This document shows positions 1 to 10,812 of a stretch of 64,000 bases of DNA, in pieces. The DNA is taken from positions 38,002,462 to 38,066,461 of the forward strand of contig CM055271.1 in NCBI GenBank assembly GCA_029237695.1, in the 5' to 3' direction. The position numbers and the translations under genes are program-made. Source of the stretch: Conchocele bisecta (taxonomy: Eukaryota > Mollusca > Bivalvia > Lucinida > Thyasiridae). Positions within the stretch are counted from its first letter, which is position 1, and each line of letters begins with the position of its first letter. The notes below the pieces were generated by a model. It had not been told where the DNA came from and ran no database searches. It saw only the letters and a list, made by a program, of their open reading frames with translations.

Positions 1-225
1 AAATTATTAAAATCCGTCATTCAAATAAGGCAAAATAATGCCAACAAGTGTAGCAGGTAATAACAATTAATTGATAGTTGTGTATATTAATGGCATGTCT
101 AATAGTTTAAACAATAAACGATAACCCCTACATGTACAATACACCCCGATGTGCGGGACCCCATCTTTAACAGGGAACTCGCGCGATGCACTGACTGAAT
201 ACACACTGACTGACAACCACGTGCG

Positions 226-440
226 GTACACAACGGCCTGCGTTAATATTGTCCAGATTATCGACGTTTCTGAACATATGTCGGCAAGGCAAACTCGCAA
301 TCAAGCAGCTTGATTGTCTGAGCCTGAGATGTAGCACAGCTCAGGCTCAGACAATCAAGCTGCTAGATTTCAAACATAATGCTTAAGTACGGGTGAAATA
401 ACGAAATTGTCAAATATTGGCAAGGTTAGCGCGTGTATAC
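226..440. mobile_element. Family B foldback MITE
   Basis: Family B has outer ends reading CCGCCTGCGTTAATCTTG (inverted at the other end) and a central hairpin whose arms contain GAGCCTGAGCTG next to AATCAAGCAGCTTGATTG. This copy has both ends (CCTGCGTTAATATTGTC at left, GGCAAGGTTAGCGCG at right) and a near-perfect central palindrome. It has no coding capacity, so it is non-autonomous. It abuts the family D element that begins at 439. Confidence 0.8.
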
Positions 441-873
441 AGTGAAACCCCTCTAAACCGGACACCAAGAAAAACATCTGTGATCTTATTGTTGATGAAT
501 TATTTGGTCATTTATCAGAGGTAATAATGTCTGTTCGTGATCGCATAGTACACAACTATGTCTCAGAATGGTAAAATGCCTGATTTACAGTGAAACCTCT
601 CTAAGCCGGACACCCTGGGGGCCGCCCAGGGTGTCCGGTTTGGAGAGGTTCCACTGTATTGCATTGGCTAGATGTGTATATCCGAGTAACAACGAGGGGT
701 TCCGGTTTCGAGATATTACATGTACAATGTATAACAGACTGACAACTACTCCAAGACACGCGTGGTGATTTTCGATCACGAACAGACATACTCAGCGGGA
801 GATAAATGGCAGTGAACCCGATTACAATTAAGCAGAACTAACTTTTACTCCCGTTTCGAGGGGTTTCACTGTT
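439..873. mobile_element. Family D MITE, full-length
   Basis: Family D is defined by terminal and internal copies of AACCTCTCTAAACCGGACAC in opposite orientations. The copy starts with CAGTGAAACCCCTCTAAACC and ends with GGGGTTTCACTG. It holds a central perfect hairpin near 590-655 whose loop region reads CCCTGGGGGCCGCCCAGGG. Short reading frames here are artefacts of the palindrome. Confidence 0.8.
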
Positions 874-941
874 ACGTTCGTTGACACAAATTGTCCGACC
901 TGTGAAAATTCCCTAGAGTTTACAACCGTGATAGCTCCCAA

Positions 942-1298
942 TGTGCATAATCACGTGGTTACAACAACAACAACAACAAGGGCTGAAAGTGTTGACATTT
1001 TGATGAAATATGGCGCATCAAAAGCGTCTTCATGAGCTGCATTTGATGGTCCCGGGAGTTCGGCACAGACTTATGTCGTTTTTGCAAAGAATCGATTTCC
1101 GTGTCAGTAGAACACGGAAATCAATTCTTCACAAAAACGACAGATGTTTGGGCTAAAGAACCGATACCACAAATGCAGCTTAACAAGACGCGTTTGGTGA
1201 ATCCGTTACATGATATAATACGTACTTTGAATCGGAGGGTTTCTGGAAGTTTCAGTATATACGTGTTGTTGTTGCTGATATAACCACGTGATCATACA
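942..1298. mobile_element. Family P foldback MITE
   Basis: The ends read GTGCATAATCACGTGGTTAC and, inverted, TAACCACGTGATCATACAC, each next to a CAA/GTT microsatellite. Inner arms contain GGCGCATCAAA and a hairpin around TCGATTTCCGTGT. Two other copies lie at 25752-26114 and 39151-39563. Non-coding. Confidence 0.8.
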
Positions 1299-1523
1299 CA
1301 TGGACTCCGCGACCACATGTGTTTGAATTTTGAAGCAACATTTTCTTACACTTGGAGCTTTGTCATATGTAGACTTCAAAAGGCGATTCTCGATGATAAT
1401 ATGTATAGTCAAACGAGTTCAAACAACACGACCTTCCCCTAATAATAGGTAGTGAGAGGCGATTTTTTTTGTTTCTAAATATAATTATGCACCTGTGGAA
1501 AAATATATCCCACTTTCGATATT

Positions 1524-1728
1524 ACACTTCAGCCTGTGCTAATCTTTGCAACATTTGTCAATTTCATTATTTCAAAATACTCGAATATTGTGCTTGAAAT
1601 CAAGCAGATTGATTGTCTGAGCCTGAGCTGTGCCACAGCTCAGGCTCAGACAGTCAACTTGCTTGATTGCTAGTTGGAATTGTCAATATATATTCACCAA
1701 AATTGGTAATCTGGTCATGATTAACGGA
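1524..1728. mobile_element. Family B foldback MITE
   Basis: Central palindrome of the GAGCCTGAGCTG type flanked by AATCAAGCAG and CAACTTGCTTGATTG. The left terminus is diverged (CAGCCTGTGCTAATC) and the right one has decayed to GATTAACGG. Confidence 0.7.
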
Positions 1729-1918
1729 TTCGGTAGAGTAAGGTCGAATATATATGGATATGTACTGAGAGACAATCCCCCAAGTATCCGAGTTTGAACA
1801 ATACAACATGTGTTACATATCCTACAGGTGTCGCTTGACAAACGTTTATATTATTATGGAAATCAACACCTACACGTGTGGCACCGAGTAAATAGGTTGT
1901 TCACTGGCAGGCATCAGG

Positions 1919-2158
1919 GTGCCATTTCACTAAACTTCGTACGACTAAAATGTTCGTAAGTGCAAAATTAAGTAAGTGTAAATTTCACATTAACCATGTT
2001 TTCTTGTAAACAATTATTGGATTTACATTTATTGAGAATGGGCTGCATATGCAGCCCATGCTCAATAAATGTAAATCCATCAATTGAAATGTATAGACGA
2101 TCCTAAATTTGCACTTACGAACAGTTTAGTCGTACGATGTTTATTGAAACGGGCTCCC
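1919..2158. mobile_element. Family C foldback MITE
   Basis: Family C ends read GTTTCACTAAACTTCGTACG and the inverse. The centre is a hairpin with arms GATTTACATTTATTGAGCAT and a GCATATGC apex. This copy is nearly complete at about 240 bp. Both termini show the paired words ACTAAAATGTTCGTAAGTGC and CGAACAGTTTAGTCGTACG. Confidence 0.85.
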
Positions 2159-2159
2159 G

Positions 2160-2380
2160 GTTCGCCTGTGCTAATCTTACCAATATTTGTGATTTGGTAT
2201 CTCGAAATACACTACCTCCTGCGCCAATCCTGCCAATTCTGTTACACTACTGCCTTCGTTAAACTTCCCAATATTTGTCAATTTCTTCATTCCGAAATAC
2301 ACTACCACCTACCAATCTTTGTTGTGTTGTCTTCATTGTAAAATCAACTTGCTAGATTGCGACTCAACATTTATTTTGCA
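2160..2380. mobile_element. Scrambled family B termini
   Basis: Several consecutive diverged family B ends occur here (CGCCTGTGCTAATCTTACC, CTGCGCCAATCCTGCC, ACCACCTACCAATC), each next to ATTTGTCAATTTCTTCATT-like sequence. This looks like successive insertions or internal deletions of family B copies rather than one intact element. Confidence 0.5.
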
Positions 2381-2414
2381 CATCCACGGACAGACCACGG
2401 CAAATTAACAATTT

Positions 2415-2640
2415 CACCCGTAAGTAACTGGAATGGATTTTGATATAATTATTATGTGAATTTGCAACCCAATCCAATCATCACAAAATGATTTTCAGAC
2501 CAGTCCATTTATGAACATGGGGTGGTTTTGTTCTCAAAATTATTTGCAAACAGTGCATATTCTGATGATTTTAAAGTGCTGTCAAAGCATGTTGTGAATT
2601 ATTCTAAAGTGTTGTCAAAGCATGCGTTTGATGATAACAA
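2415..2640. mobile_element. Fragment of a TTAA-type MITE (family O-like)
   Basis: The words GTAACTGGAATGGA, CAATCCAATCATCACAAAAT and TTTTCAGACCAGTCCATTTA match the element at 29871-30116. The other half is replaced by GTGCTGTCAAAGCATG words typical of family N, so the segment appears chimeric. No gene is visible. Confidence 0.55.
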
Positions 2641-2849
2641 TGTAAAATAGAAAATAAACAGCAGACACAAAAAATAAAGATAGCGGTGTAAGGATTAGTA
2701 TTTTCCATTCCCACGCCACCACGCATGTGCGCTTTGTCGATGACGTGTTTGTGTATTCGCGTGGCAACATTTGTGAATGTGTGAAGGACAAATGGTCGAA
2801 AACATCGATGACGTATCCGCCTCCGTAATTCTTCCTAATTTCACAACGA

Positions 2850-3306
2850 CCTGCGTTAATCGTGCCCAGATTATCAACGTTTCTGAACTTCAATTGGCAA
2901 TGGCAACTCGCAATCAAGCAATTTGATTGTCCGAGCCTGAGCTGAAGTTGCTTGATTTCAAGCACAATATTAACCCTGACACCGCTATCTTAATTTCGTC
3001 GTCTACTGTTAATTTTCTATTTTCCATTGTTATCATCAAAAACATGCTTTGACAGCACTTTATAAAAAATTACAACAGGCTTTAACAGCACCTCAGAATC
3101 ATTTCCAATCCTTTGACAGCACTTCAGAATCATTTCCATTGGAAATGATTCTGAAGTGCTGTCAAACCATGTTTTTATTGCGAAATAAGGCAAGATATAA
3201 AAGCAACAGCAGTTGATAATTGTTGTGTGTAGCGGTCTAAGGGTTAAAGTGGTTTGAAATAAAGAAATTGACAATATTTGCAAAAGATTAGCGCAGGCGG
3301 TTGTGT
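2850..3306. mobile_element. Family B copy split by a family N insertion
   Basis: The left part (2850-2969) has CCTGCGTTAATCGTGCCC and the hairpin up to CAAGCACAATAT. The expected continuation (GAAATAAAGAAATTGACAAT, then AGCGCAGGCGGTTGTGTA) resumes only at 3248. The intervening DNA is a TTAA-bounded element, so this is one family B copy interrupted by a younger insertion. Confidence 0.7.
2970..3247. mobile_element. Family N TTAA-bounded foldback MITE
   Basis: The element starts TTAACCCTGACACCGCTA and ends TAGCGGTCTAAGGGTTAA. These are imperfect inverted termini bounded by TTAA. The middle carries a hairpin of GACAGCACTTCAGAATC with its inverse. A TTAA target is typical of piggyBac-like and some other DDE elements; the superfamily is not proven. 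Confidence 0.7.
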
Positions 3307-3540
3307 ATTTGTGACTGGAGAAATAAAGCTTATGGTTTTGCGATCAGTGTAGATCCAGATCAGCCTGTGCATCCGCACAGTCTGATCTGGATCTGCACTG
3401 TTCGACATTCCATCATTGAAACACCCGCCATGCTTCTATCACGAAATACATTATCGTTATCAGGTTACAATAGTGTGTTCTTTGATCAGGAGCTACACTG
3501 GTCATAATTCTCATAAGCCATATGTCTCAGGTCACAGCCT
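3304..3540. mobile_element. Family E MITE
   Basis: Family E has ends like GTGACTGGAGAAATGGGGCT and an internal palindrome of GATCCAGATCAGCCTGTGCA with its inverse. This copy runs from TTGTGACTGGAGAAAT to CATAAGCCATATGTCTCAGG and contains CAATCAT-to-AGGAGCTACACTGGTC spacer words shared with other copies. The reading frames here are read-through of the palindrome. Confidence 0.7.
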
Positions 3541-3592
3541 ATTCGCGATTTAGGTGACAACACCAGTGACGTAACTGGCAACTATTAGTCAG

Positions 3593-3760
3593 GGCCCGGT
3601 TGTTCAAAACATCCGTTAGCTTAACGGACTGTTAAATCCTTAACTGAATGGTTAAAATCTCTGTTTTAACAGAGATTTTAACCATTCAGTTAAGGATTTA
3701 ACAGTCCGTTAAGGATTTAACAGTCCGTTAAGCTAACTGGTGCTTTGAACAACCGGGCCC
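3593..3760. mobile_element. Family M foldback MITE
   Basis: It starts GGGCCCGGTTGTTCAAA and ends TTTGAACAACCGGGCCC. The interior is almost wholly palindromic (GTTAGCTTAACGGACTG, TTAACCATTCAGTTAAGG). One arm carries an extra tandem AAGGATTTAACAGTCCGTT. A shorter sibling lies at 22624-22733. Confidence 0.85.
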
Positions 3761-4297
3761 TGGCTATTTACGAGGAGCGGCCAGAAACTGAATCAAAGCG
3801 ATTGCGTGTCAATGTCACTGTATGCTCTAGCTGCCCGCATGATCTATAAGTAATAATGGGAACTAGTTAATCAAGGGTTTATGGGTCATGCAACGCCCAG
3901 CTTCATATTCGTATGTCGGGAGCAATATCTGAGGAAGAATAACCGCAGGGAGATATTCAGAAACTTATTGTTTACCCGAGTTTCTCGACCAATGAAAGAA
4001 AGGCTTTTTTTTTTGTGTCAATTAATCGCATATTGTGAAGCCTTCGCAAATATGTATTAAATTAATCATTAAATGTTCAGCGCTATGTTTAGAACTGATT
4101 GTATGCCTTGTTGCCATCGGTTCACGAGATGCACAGCATATTACCACCCCACACACGCTCACTTCGTATCACACCACCAATCACATACTAGTATAGCGTT
4201 TCGAAATCACGTTTAGGGGCGGAGCTTCGCAACTGGTCTCGGTTAACAATAAGTACGTTATAGTTCATATATTGAATTTTTAATAAATTAATTTCTC
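3761..4297. other. No gene recognised
   Basis: This stretch has no credible open frame, hairpin or repeat that I could tie to the families in the window. A short T-run is present near 4005. Confidence 0.5.
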
Positions 4298-4412
4298 GCC
4301 AGTAAATGTCAGTAAATGTCGTACGAAGTTTAGTGAAACGGCCCACAGAACAACTGGTCGGCACAGACAACTCGCAATCAAGCAATTTGATTGTCTGAGC
4401 CTCAGTTGTAGC
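4298..4412. mobile_element. Solo ends of families C and B
   Basis: A family C terminus (CGTACGAAGTTTAGTGAAAC) at about 4320-4344 is followed at 4365-4412 by the family B stem words CTCGCAATCAAGCAATTTGA and GTCTGAGCCTCAG. Both are fragments. Confidence 0.55.
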
Positions 4413-4609
4413 AGATTAGTCACAGATACCTTAAGCTGCATTTCTCCAGTTATAGTCACAAATACGATCACCAGCCATCTCACGTTGCATACATACTACG
4501 ATGTATGTATCACACATTAGCCAACCCTAGTATTACTGGTAATATAACAAGACATAAAGGCGGTCATTTGTAGTAATATAGAGGTCATCTTAAGAACAAT
4601 AACGATTGT

Positions 4610-4902
4610 CAGAGGCGGATCTGGAGGGGGGGGGGGTGTTCGGGGTTACACCCCCCCACGTTCAGCCACGGAGTTTACATAGATCACAGTTTACCACCAG
4701 TTGGAGTCTGAATTTAAATGCCGTAAAACACAGGTAAGTGCATTTCGAAGAGCTAAAAAAGTAGGACAACCCCTAGTTCCGAACGGTAACTCTTGCAATT
4801 ACTCCCGTACCGTCCGTAGCTAGCTACATGAGTAGATTGCAGGAGTTACCTTCGCAACTAGATAGCCCCCCCCCCGTTCCACAAATGCTGGATCAGCCCC
4901 TG
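4610..4902. mobile_element. hAT-like MITE
   Basis: The left end reads CAGAGGCGGATCTGGAGGGG and the right end, inverted, CAGGGGCTGATCCAGCATTT. Both sit next to G or C homopolymer runs. The CAGRGGCGGATCYAG terminus is a familiar hAT-type end. GATTGT flanks both sides (left ACGATTGT, right GATTGTATC), consistent with a decayed target duplication. There is no transposase. Confidence 0.65.
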
Positions 4903-5321
4903 ATTGTATCCTAGTTATCTTCCCGCAGACAAAGCACGTGTACCATAATGTGTTGCTGTTAACACAGACTCTTGAAGAACGGTTCATATTTCGGTGTTTA
5001 TGGGTTATTTTGGTATATCTGGTGGTGTAGGTGCATTGTTACCAACATACAATTTACGTCAACTCTCGCGAGTTACACGTACATGTATAAATGCGATAAT
5101 TTACTTTGTGGGTCTTTTGACAGTATAACAGGGGTCCGAAAGTTCGGTACGGTGTGTAGATAATTGACGATTTTTGTCGTGTGTAATGATGGAACATTAG
5201 TACATGTAGTTGCAAAAAACTATGTAAATTGCCCAAAACCAACGAAATCCTCCCAAATCTACCCAAAATCTCCACCAAAATACCCGTATTACACCAACAT
5301 ACATGTACTGGCCATATGTTC

Positions 5322-6040
5322 AAACACCTGTGACTGGATACTTCATATATTATGGGTGCATTCGCACAGTCTGATCAGGATCTGCACGCACAGTTCGCCT
5401 TTCCATCAATGTAATGCTTCTGGCGAGGAATATACGGTCTGTTTCACGAAAGCTGCCCAAATTGTACGGCTATATAAACAATTCCAAAACGATATCTTTT
5501 TCGATAATATTAAATTAAAGGAAAATCTAAGAATGAGCCTTCTTTTGAAATTTTGTCAAATATTGATTTTAATGCGCTAAAACAATTTCCCCATGTTAAA
5601 TCCCCATACATGTAGACATCTTCACAAAAAAACAATTTCCACATGTTAAATGTCCAGGACATTTTCAGAATTTCAGAAATACTGGACCTATTTTTAAAAT
5701 TTAACTTTTGTTTTCTTAGTTAGATCATTTGCAAGCTATATAGCCAGGTTTCGCAGTCAATTTCCATTATTATTTTCGTTTTCTCCTATAACTCCTACCT
5801 CCTTTTCCACCATGTTAAATTCTCATAGACAAATCAACGTTACTTAATAAAATCATTATTTGACCAAATTTCACGCAATAAAAAGAAAGCGCATTCTTAA
5901 ATTTTGATAAAATTTGATATTATCGAAAATATTACTGTCTTTGCATTGTTTATATGGCCGGAAGATTTTGGCAGGTTTCGTGAAACAGACAGTAGTTCGT
6001 TATAGGCTATAGGAGCTAAAGGAGCTACACTGATCCCAAA
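5322..6040. mobile_element. Family E copy interrupted by family Q
   Basis: Family E words (TGTGACTGGATA, CACAGTCTGATCAGGATCTG, CCATCAATGTAATGCTTCTG) run to about 5437 and resume near 5995 with AGGAGCTACACTGATCCC. The sequence between is a complete foldback. Confidence 0.6.
5438..5990. mobile_element. Family Q long foldback
   Basis: The termini are GTCTGTTTCACGAAAGCTGC and, inverted, GGTTTCGTGAAACAGAC. Longer imperfect arms carry TTTTTCGATAATAT and ATATTATCGAAAATAT, then CCATGTTAAAT words on both sides of the centre. It is about 553 bp with no coding capacity. A second branch of the family is at 23779-24351 and a half copy at 21420-21613. Confidence 0.75.
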
Positions 6041-6101
6041 TTCCACAGAAAATCCGCCGATAGGATTCGACTAACCCTAACCCCGTGCGTTAATCCTGTC
6101 C

Positions 6102-6210
6102 AGGTGCCCGTTTCACTAAACTTCTTAAGACTAAAATGTTCGTAAGTGCAAATTTAAGATCGTCTGTAAATTTCAATTTATGGATTTACATTTATTGAGC
6201 ATAGGCTGCA
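6102..6210. mobile_element. Family C half copy
   Basis: Begins CCCGTTTCACTAAACTTCTT and reaches the apex GAGCATAGGCTGCATATG, where it is cut off by the tandem array starting at 6211. The second arm is absent. Confidence 0.7.
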
Positions 6211-7965
6211 TATGTGCAGATGCGCAAAGTGAATTTGGATTTTTGATCCGACCCTCCATCATGGATTATCTCCCCCTTTCGGACTCAGAATTTCCCATTT
6301 TCTCCTCGTAACTCGAAAAACTTTTTCACCTTCATACCTACGCGCCTGATATTTGGTATGTAGCTTCGTTATCATGTGCAGATGCGCAAAGTGAATTTGG
6401 ATTTTTGATCCGACCCTCCATCATGGATTATCTCCCCCTTTCGGACTCAGAATTTCCCATTTTTTCCTCGTAACTCGAAAAACTTTTTCACCTTCATACC
6501 TACGCGCCTGATATTTGGTATGTAGCTTCGTTATCATGTGCAGATGCAAATGCCGCCCAAAGTGAATTTATGGATTTTTAGATCCGACCCTCATCATGGC
6601 TATTATTTATCTACTTTCGTTACTCAGATCAAATCCATCCTCGTAACTCTTTGACTCACCCATTTTCAACTCATACCTCATACCTACGCGCCTGATATTT
6701 GGTATGTAGCTTCGTTATCATGTGCAGATGCGCAAAGTGAATTTGGATTTTTGATCCGACCCTCCATCATGGATTATCTCCCCCTTTCGGACTCAGAATT
6801 TCCCATTTTCTCTCGTAACTCGAAAAACTTTTTCACCTTCATACCTACGCGCCTGATATTTGGTATGTAGCTTCGTTATCATGTGCAGATGCGCAAAGTG
6901 AATTTGGATTTTTGATCCGACCCTCCATCATGGATTATCTCCCCCTTTCGGACTCAGAATTTCCCATTTTCTCCTCGTAACTCGAAAAACTTTTTCACCT
7001 TCATACCTACGCGCCTGATATTTGGTATGTAGCTTCGTTATCATGTGCAGATGCGCAAAGTGAATTTGGATTTTTGATCCGACCCTCCATCATGGATTAT
7101 CTCCCCCTTTCGGACTCAGAATTTCCCATTTTTCCCTCGTAACTCGAAACACTTTTTCACCTTCATACCTACGCGCCAGTGCCAGTATAAATGTGCCAGT
7201 GTATGATATTATCTAATTTATTATACCCACTTTTTTTGTAAAAAAAAACGGGTATATTGTTTTCGTCACGGGTGTCCGTCCGTCCGTACGTCCGTACGTC
7301 CGTACGTCCGTCCGTACGTCCGTCACGTTTCTTGTAACTCGAAAAACTTTTTCACCTTCATACCTACGCGCCTGATATTTGGTATGTAGCTTCGTTATCA
7401 TGTGCAGATGCGCAAAGTGAATTTGGATTTTTGATCCGACCCTCCATCATGGATTATCTCCTCCTTTCGGACTCAGAATTTCCCATTTTCTCCTCGTAAC
7501 TCGAAAAACTTTTTCACCTTCATACCTACGCGCCTGATATTTGGTATGTATCTTCGTTATCATGTGCAGATGCGCAAAGTGAATTTGGATTTTTGATCCG
7601 ACCCTCCATCATGGATTATCTCCCCCTTTCGGACTCAGAATTTCCCATTTTTTCCTCGTAACTCGAAAAACTTTTTCACCTTCATACCTACGCGCCTGAT
7701 ATTTAGTATGTACCTTCGTTATGTGCAGATGCGCAAAGTGAATTCCCATTTTTGATCCGACCCTCCATCATCGATTACCTCCCCCTTTCCGACTCAGAAT
7801 TTCCCATTTTTTCCTTTTTCCTTGTAACTCGAAAAACTTTTTCACCTTCATACCTACGCGCCTCATATTTGCTATGTAGCTTCGTTATCATGTGCACATG
7901 CGCAAAGTGAATTCGGATTTTTTATCCGACCCTCCATCATGGATTACTTCCCCCTTTCGGACTTA
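6211..7965 (+). repeat. 162-bp tandem array
   Basis: The word GTGCAGATGCGCAAAGTG starts units at 6214, 6376, 6538, 6722, 6883, 7045, 7402, 7564, 7723 and 7892 (two with changes), giving a period of 162 bp. Each unit contains CCGACCCTCCATCATGG, CTTTCGGACTCAGAATTTCC and CACCTTCATACCTACGCGCC. The third unit is diverged and about 184 bp. Between about 7177 and 7328 the array is interrupted by CCCACTTTTTTTG, CGGGTATATTG and a CCGT/ACGT microsatellite. The right side ends near AAAGTGGGTATATTGCG at 7977-7992, so the array probably sits inside a larger element bounded by these two ends. Confidence 0.9.
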
Positions 7966-8009
7966 GCATTTGGGGAAAGTGGGTATATTGCGATGGCGCG
8001 CCATCGACT

Positions 8010-8400
8010 TTTTCTAGTTTTTATTAATTCGTTCCCACGAAATAACAATTCGTTCCCTCAATTTAACAATTCGTTCCCACAATATAACAATTCGTTCCCA
8101 CGAATTAACAATTCGTTCCCTCAAGTTAACAATTCGTTCCCTCGAATTAACAATTCGTTCCCACAATGTTCACACGAATTAACAATTCGTTCCCATGAAA
8201 TAACAATTCGTTCCCACCAAATAACAATTCGTTCCCTCGAATTAACAATTCGTTCCTTTTGAGGAACGAATTGTTAATTCGTGGCAACGAATTGTTAAAT
8301 TGATGGAACAAATTGCTGTTTCGAGGGAACAAATTGTTATTTCGTGGGAACGACTTAATAAAAATAATTCTACTTCCCCTGCGGGGCTCCGTACATACAG
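8010..8400. repeat. Family H short-word repeat element
   Basis: About 18 bp is repeated many times as variants of AATTCGTTCCCACGAAATAAC. Orientation flips near 8262, so the block is a foldback. It ends in CCCTGCGGGGCTCCGTAC. The related block at 30320-30560 begins GAAGCCCCGCAGGGGACGTA, so CCCTGCGGGGC marks the ends. Frames such as a run of NSFPRNN-like peptides are repeat read-through. Confidence 0.8.
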
Positions 8401-8518
8401 GCTGGACCGTTGGATATTCTCCACTTCACACAGGGCTAGTTAGGATATGTGTTCTTGCTATATACATGTAGTACTGTGTACGTTATATATTCCTGTGTAC
8501 GTCCTAGTATTATATTTT

Positions 8519-8798
8519 ATCCCGTCTGTGCCGTGAAACACGGTGCCGTGAAATATTTTTGATATCCTGTCAATACGACCTAATCACTGCGTACGAATGT
8601 GTGCGGTTGTCATACTAGTCGATTTTCCGATTTTTATGGTGCGGCTGATGCATTTTAAAGCTATTTGTTGACGGGATAAATAGAATAGGTTAGTGCCGTG
8701 AATGGGAAAAATATCTGGCGCGGCACTAAATATCTGGCGCGTTTCCTGAGCCTTGCCAGATATTTTCCCATTGACGGCACTAACCTACTATTCTCTAT
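8519..8798. mobile_element. Family A foldback MITE
   Basis: Family A has one side with ATCCCGTCAACAC, CACGGTGCCGTGAAACATTT and TCAATACGACCTAATCACTG, then a long hairpin GTGCCGTGAATGGGAAAAA with its inverse, ending CTACTATTCTCTAT. This copy lacks part of the hairpin apex found in other copies. Non-coding. Confidence 0.8.
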
Positions 8799-9057
8799 GT
8801 TTTCACGTGTACTGGTAGTACGCTTGCATATGACATAACCTGCACCCGACATGACCCAATACCCGACATGATCCAATACCCGACATTGGACTCTGGGCAT
8901 AGCCCATACTAGCCCATACTTCACCGGACATGGCTTGGGTGTCGTGTCACGCAGGTAACTTGTAAGCTTACAATAGTATCATCAGAGGCTAAGCACATTT
9001 AAACGGATCACAATCAAATACACACTGGGTGTCCGGCTTAGAAATGCTCATACTGCC

Positions 9058-9412
9058 CGTTTTCCGGTTTATACATGTAGGCAACATGTTGCACGATATC
9101 GCTACACCACGCCACACAGTACAAATATGCGTTTACACTTCGCACACTAAAATATAGAAAAAATACCTGCAGGACGTTGACTTTCATACTTCGCTATATT
9201 GTTATTGAGCGACAATATTACCATATGACACAAACATATTACCATAAACGTATCTAATAAAGTGTGTATTAGCAAAATTCTTAGGTCACTCTCCACGAAG
9301 TAGAAAGTAAACAAAGAACGCTTCAAACGAACATTTGGAAAATCTACTCCGTCATAACTCTCATGTAATGCATTGTAATGAAGTGTAATTAAAGTTATGA
9401 ATAGCTACATGT
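9058..9412. repeat. Family R dispersed repeat (copy 1)
   Basis: This 355-bp segment is repeated in inverse orientation at 61068-61418. Shared words include CGATATCGCTACACCACGC, ACGTTGACTTTCATACTTCG, CTCTCCACGAAGTAGAAAGT and CATAACTCTCATGTAATGCA (with substitutions). It is not internally palindromic, unlike most elements here. Confidence 0.75.
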
Positions 9413-9427
9413 ATACTGATATATATG

Positions 9428-9530
9428 GCTGTGACTGGATAAATGGGGCTTGTGATGTTTGCGACCAGTGTAGATCCAGATCAGCCTGTGCATCCGCACA
9501 GTCTGATCAGGATCTGCACTGTTCGCTCAG
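9428..9530. mobile_element. Family E half copy
   Basis: Contains CTGTGACTGGATAAATGGGG, GACCAGTGTAGATCCAGATC and the palindrome CATCCGCACAGTCTGATCAG. It breaks off after CACTGTTCGC. Confidence 0.65.
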
Positions 9531-10275
9531 AACTAATATTTTCAGACTTACCACGTCCACGGCCTGATCGGTCTCCCCGGCTGCTCGAAACTGGAACTTT
9601 TCAGCGAATATCTCTCCCCCTTTCGAAACACAATACTCGATCGTCTCGCCGCTACCGCGATACTATTGCGATGGGTCCCACCGTGACAATATCGATCCAT
9701 CGCGATACTGTGTAACTTTAACTGATGAGTAACGGTTATTCACTGCTTCGTTGTAAGTTATGTTCACTAATATTGTTTGTCCAGCAAGTCCGATATAAAC
9801 ACGGGTATGCTAAGTGTCACATGTCCGCGTGTCCGTTTCTCATAGAGAATGGGTTACACTCAGCTCGTGTTTGCCATTATTGTTGTTATTCATGCTTACT
9901 GTTTGTTAGTTAATTACAAATATAATATGGTCACTCCTTCGTGTCCATTGTTACACAATGTTAATATCTAAGTAATGCGAAACATAAACACGTACTCATC
10001 AATTTGTTCGTGCGCCACGCTTTTTCTTTTGAATATTGCAACAATGTGTTATCATAATGGTTAGAATGAATCCATTATATGACACCGTTGGAATGTTAAT
10101 ACCTCTATTAGTGAGTATAATAAATAAACACGTGGAACTACAATGTACATGTATATGAACACGTATCTTGTATTTCTTCCGTATAATACGAGCACGATGT
10201 CATTGGTATTATGTTTGACGGCTACATGCAATACTCCGTGCTTCACTATACGGTGAAACGTATCCGTCCGTACTT

Positions 10276-10485
10276 TCTACATAATTTTCTGTAAATGACG
10301 TCGAAAGATAACGAGATTTTCATAGCAAATGCGGAACACTGTTACTGTTCCGCATTTGCTATGAAAATGTCGGTATCTTTCGACGTCATTTACGGAAAAT
10401 ATCGTACATTCTGTACATGTATTTTATGAAATTACGCAGTTGTCAGAAGGTAAAAAATCCCATGGCTTGTCTCAATATTATGTGA
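10276..10485. mobile_element. Family G foldback MITE
   Basis: A palindrome centred on CACTGTTACTGTTCC with arms ATTTTCATAGCAAATGCGG and outer words GTAAATGACGTCGAAAGAT. The right end reads GTAAAAAATCCCATGGCTTG, matching the family end ACACGCCATGTGATTTTGTA. The left end is missing. Confidence 0.7.
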
Positions 10486-10547
10486 AAATTACAAATGAAT
10501 ATAAAGGTCCACGCAAACTCCAAGCTGTACCGATAGACGCTTCTCGA

Positions 10548-10812
10548 ACGTAGCCGATTTCACCAAAATTGCAAATCATACTTATGTAGCAAAGTGTACT
10601 TTGATAGAGTAATCATTAATTATCCCGAAATGCATTATTTCATATAGAACTAACAACTTTATATTTGATGATTAGAAGTATGCAGAATTACCAAAACGGC
10701 TGTGATAACGTAACACATTCAGTTTAATAAAAATTAATAAATCTATCCTCATAGTGAACATTTCTCATGTAAGTATACTTTGCTATTTTGGTGAAATAGG
10801 CTACCGAACAAA
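10548..10812. mobile_element. Family F MITE, diverged
   Basis: Family F is bounded by GTAGCCTATTTCACCAACAT and its inverse, with AGCAAAGTATACTTTGAGGG near both ends. This copy keeps TAGCCGATTTCACCAAAATT at left and TTTGGTGAAATAGGCTAC at right; the centre is degraded. Confidence 0.7.

Noticed and set aside
7939..8262. Frame rich in NSFPRNN-type repeats
   Set aside because: Simple translation of the 18-bp family H words; the two halves are the same DNA inverted.
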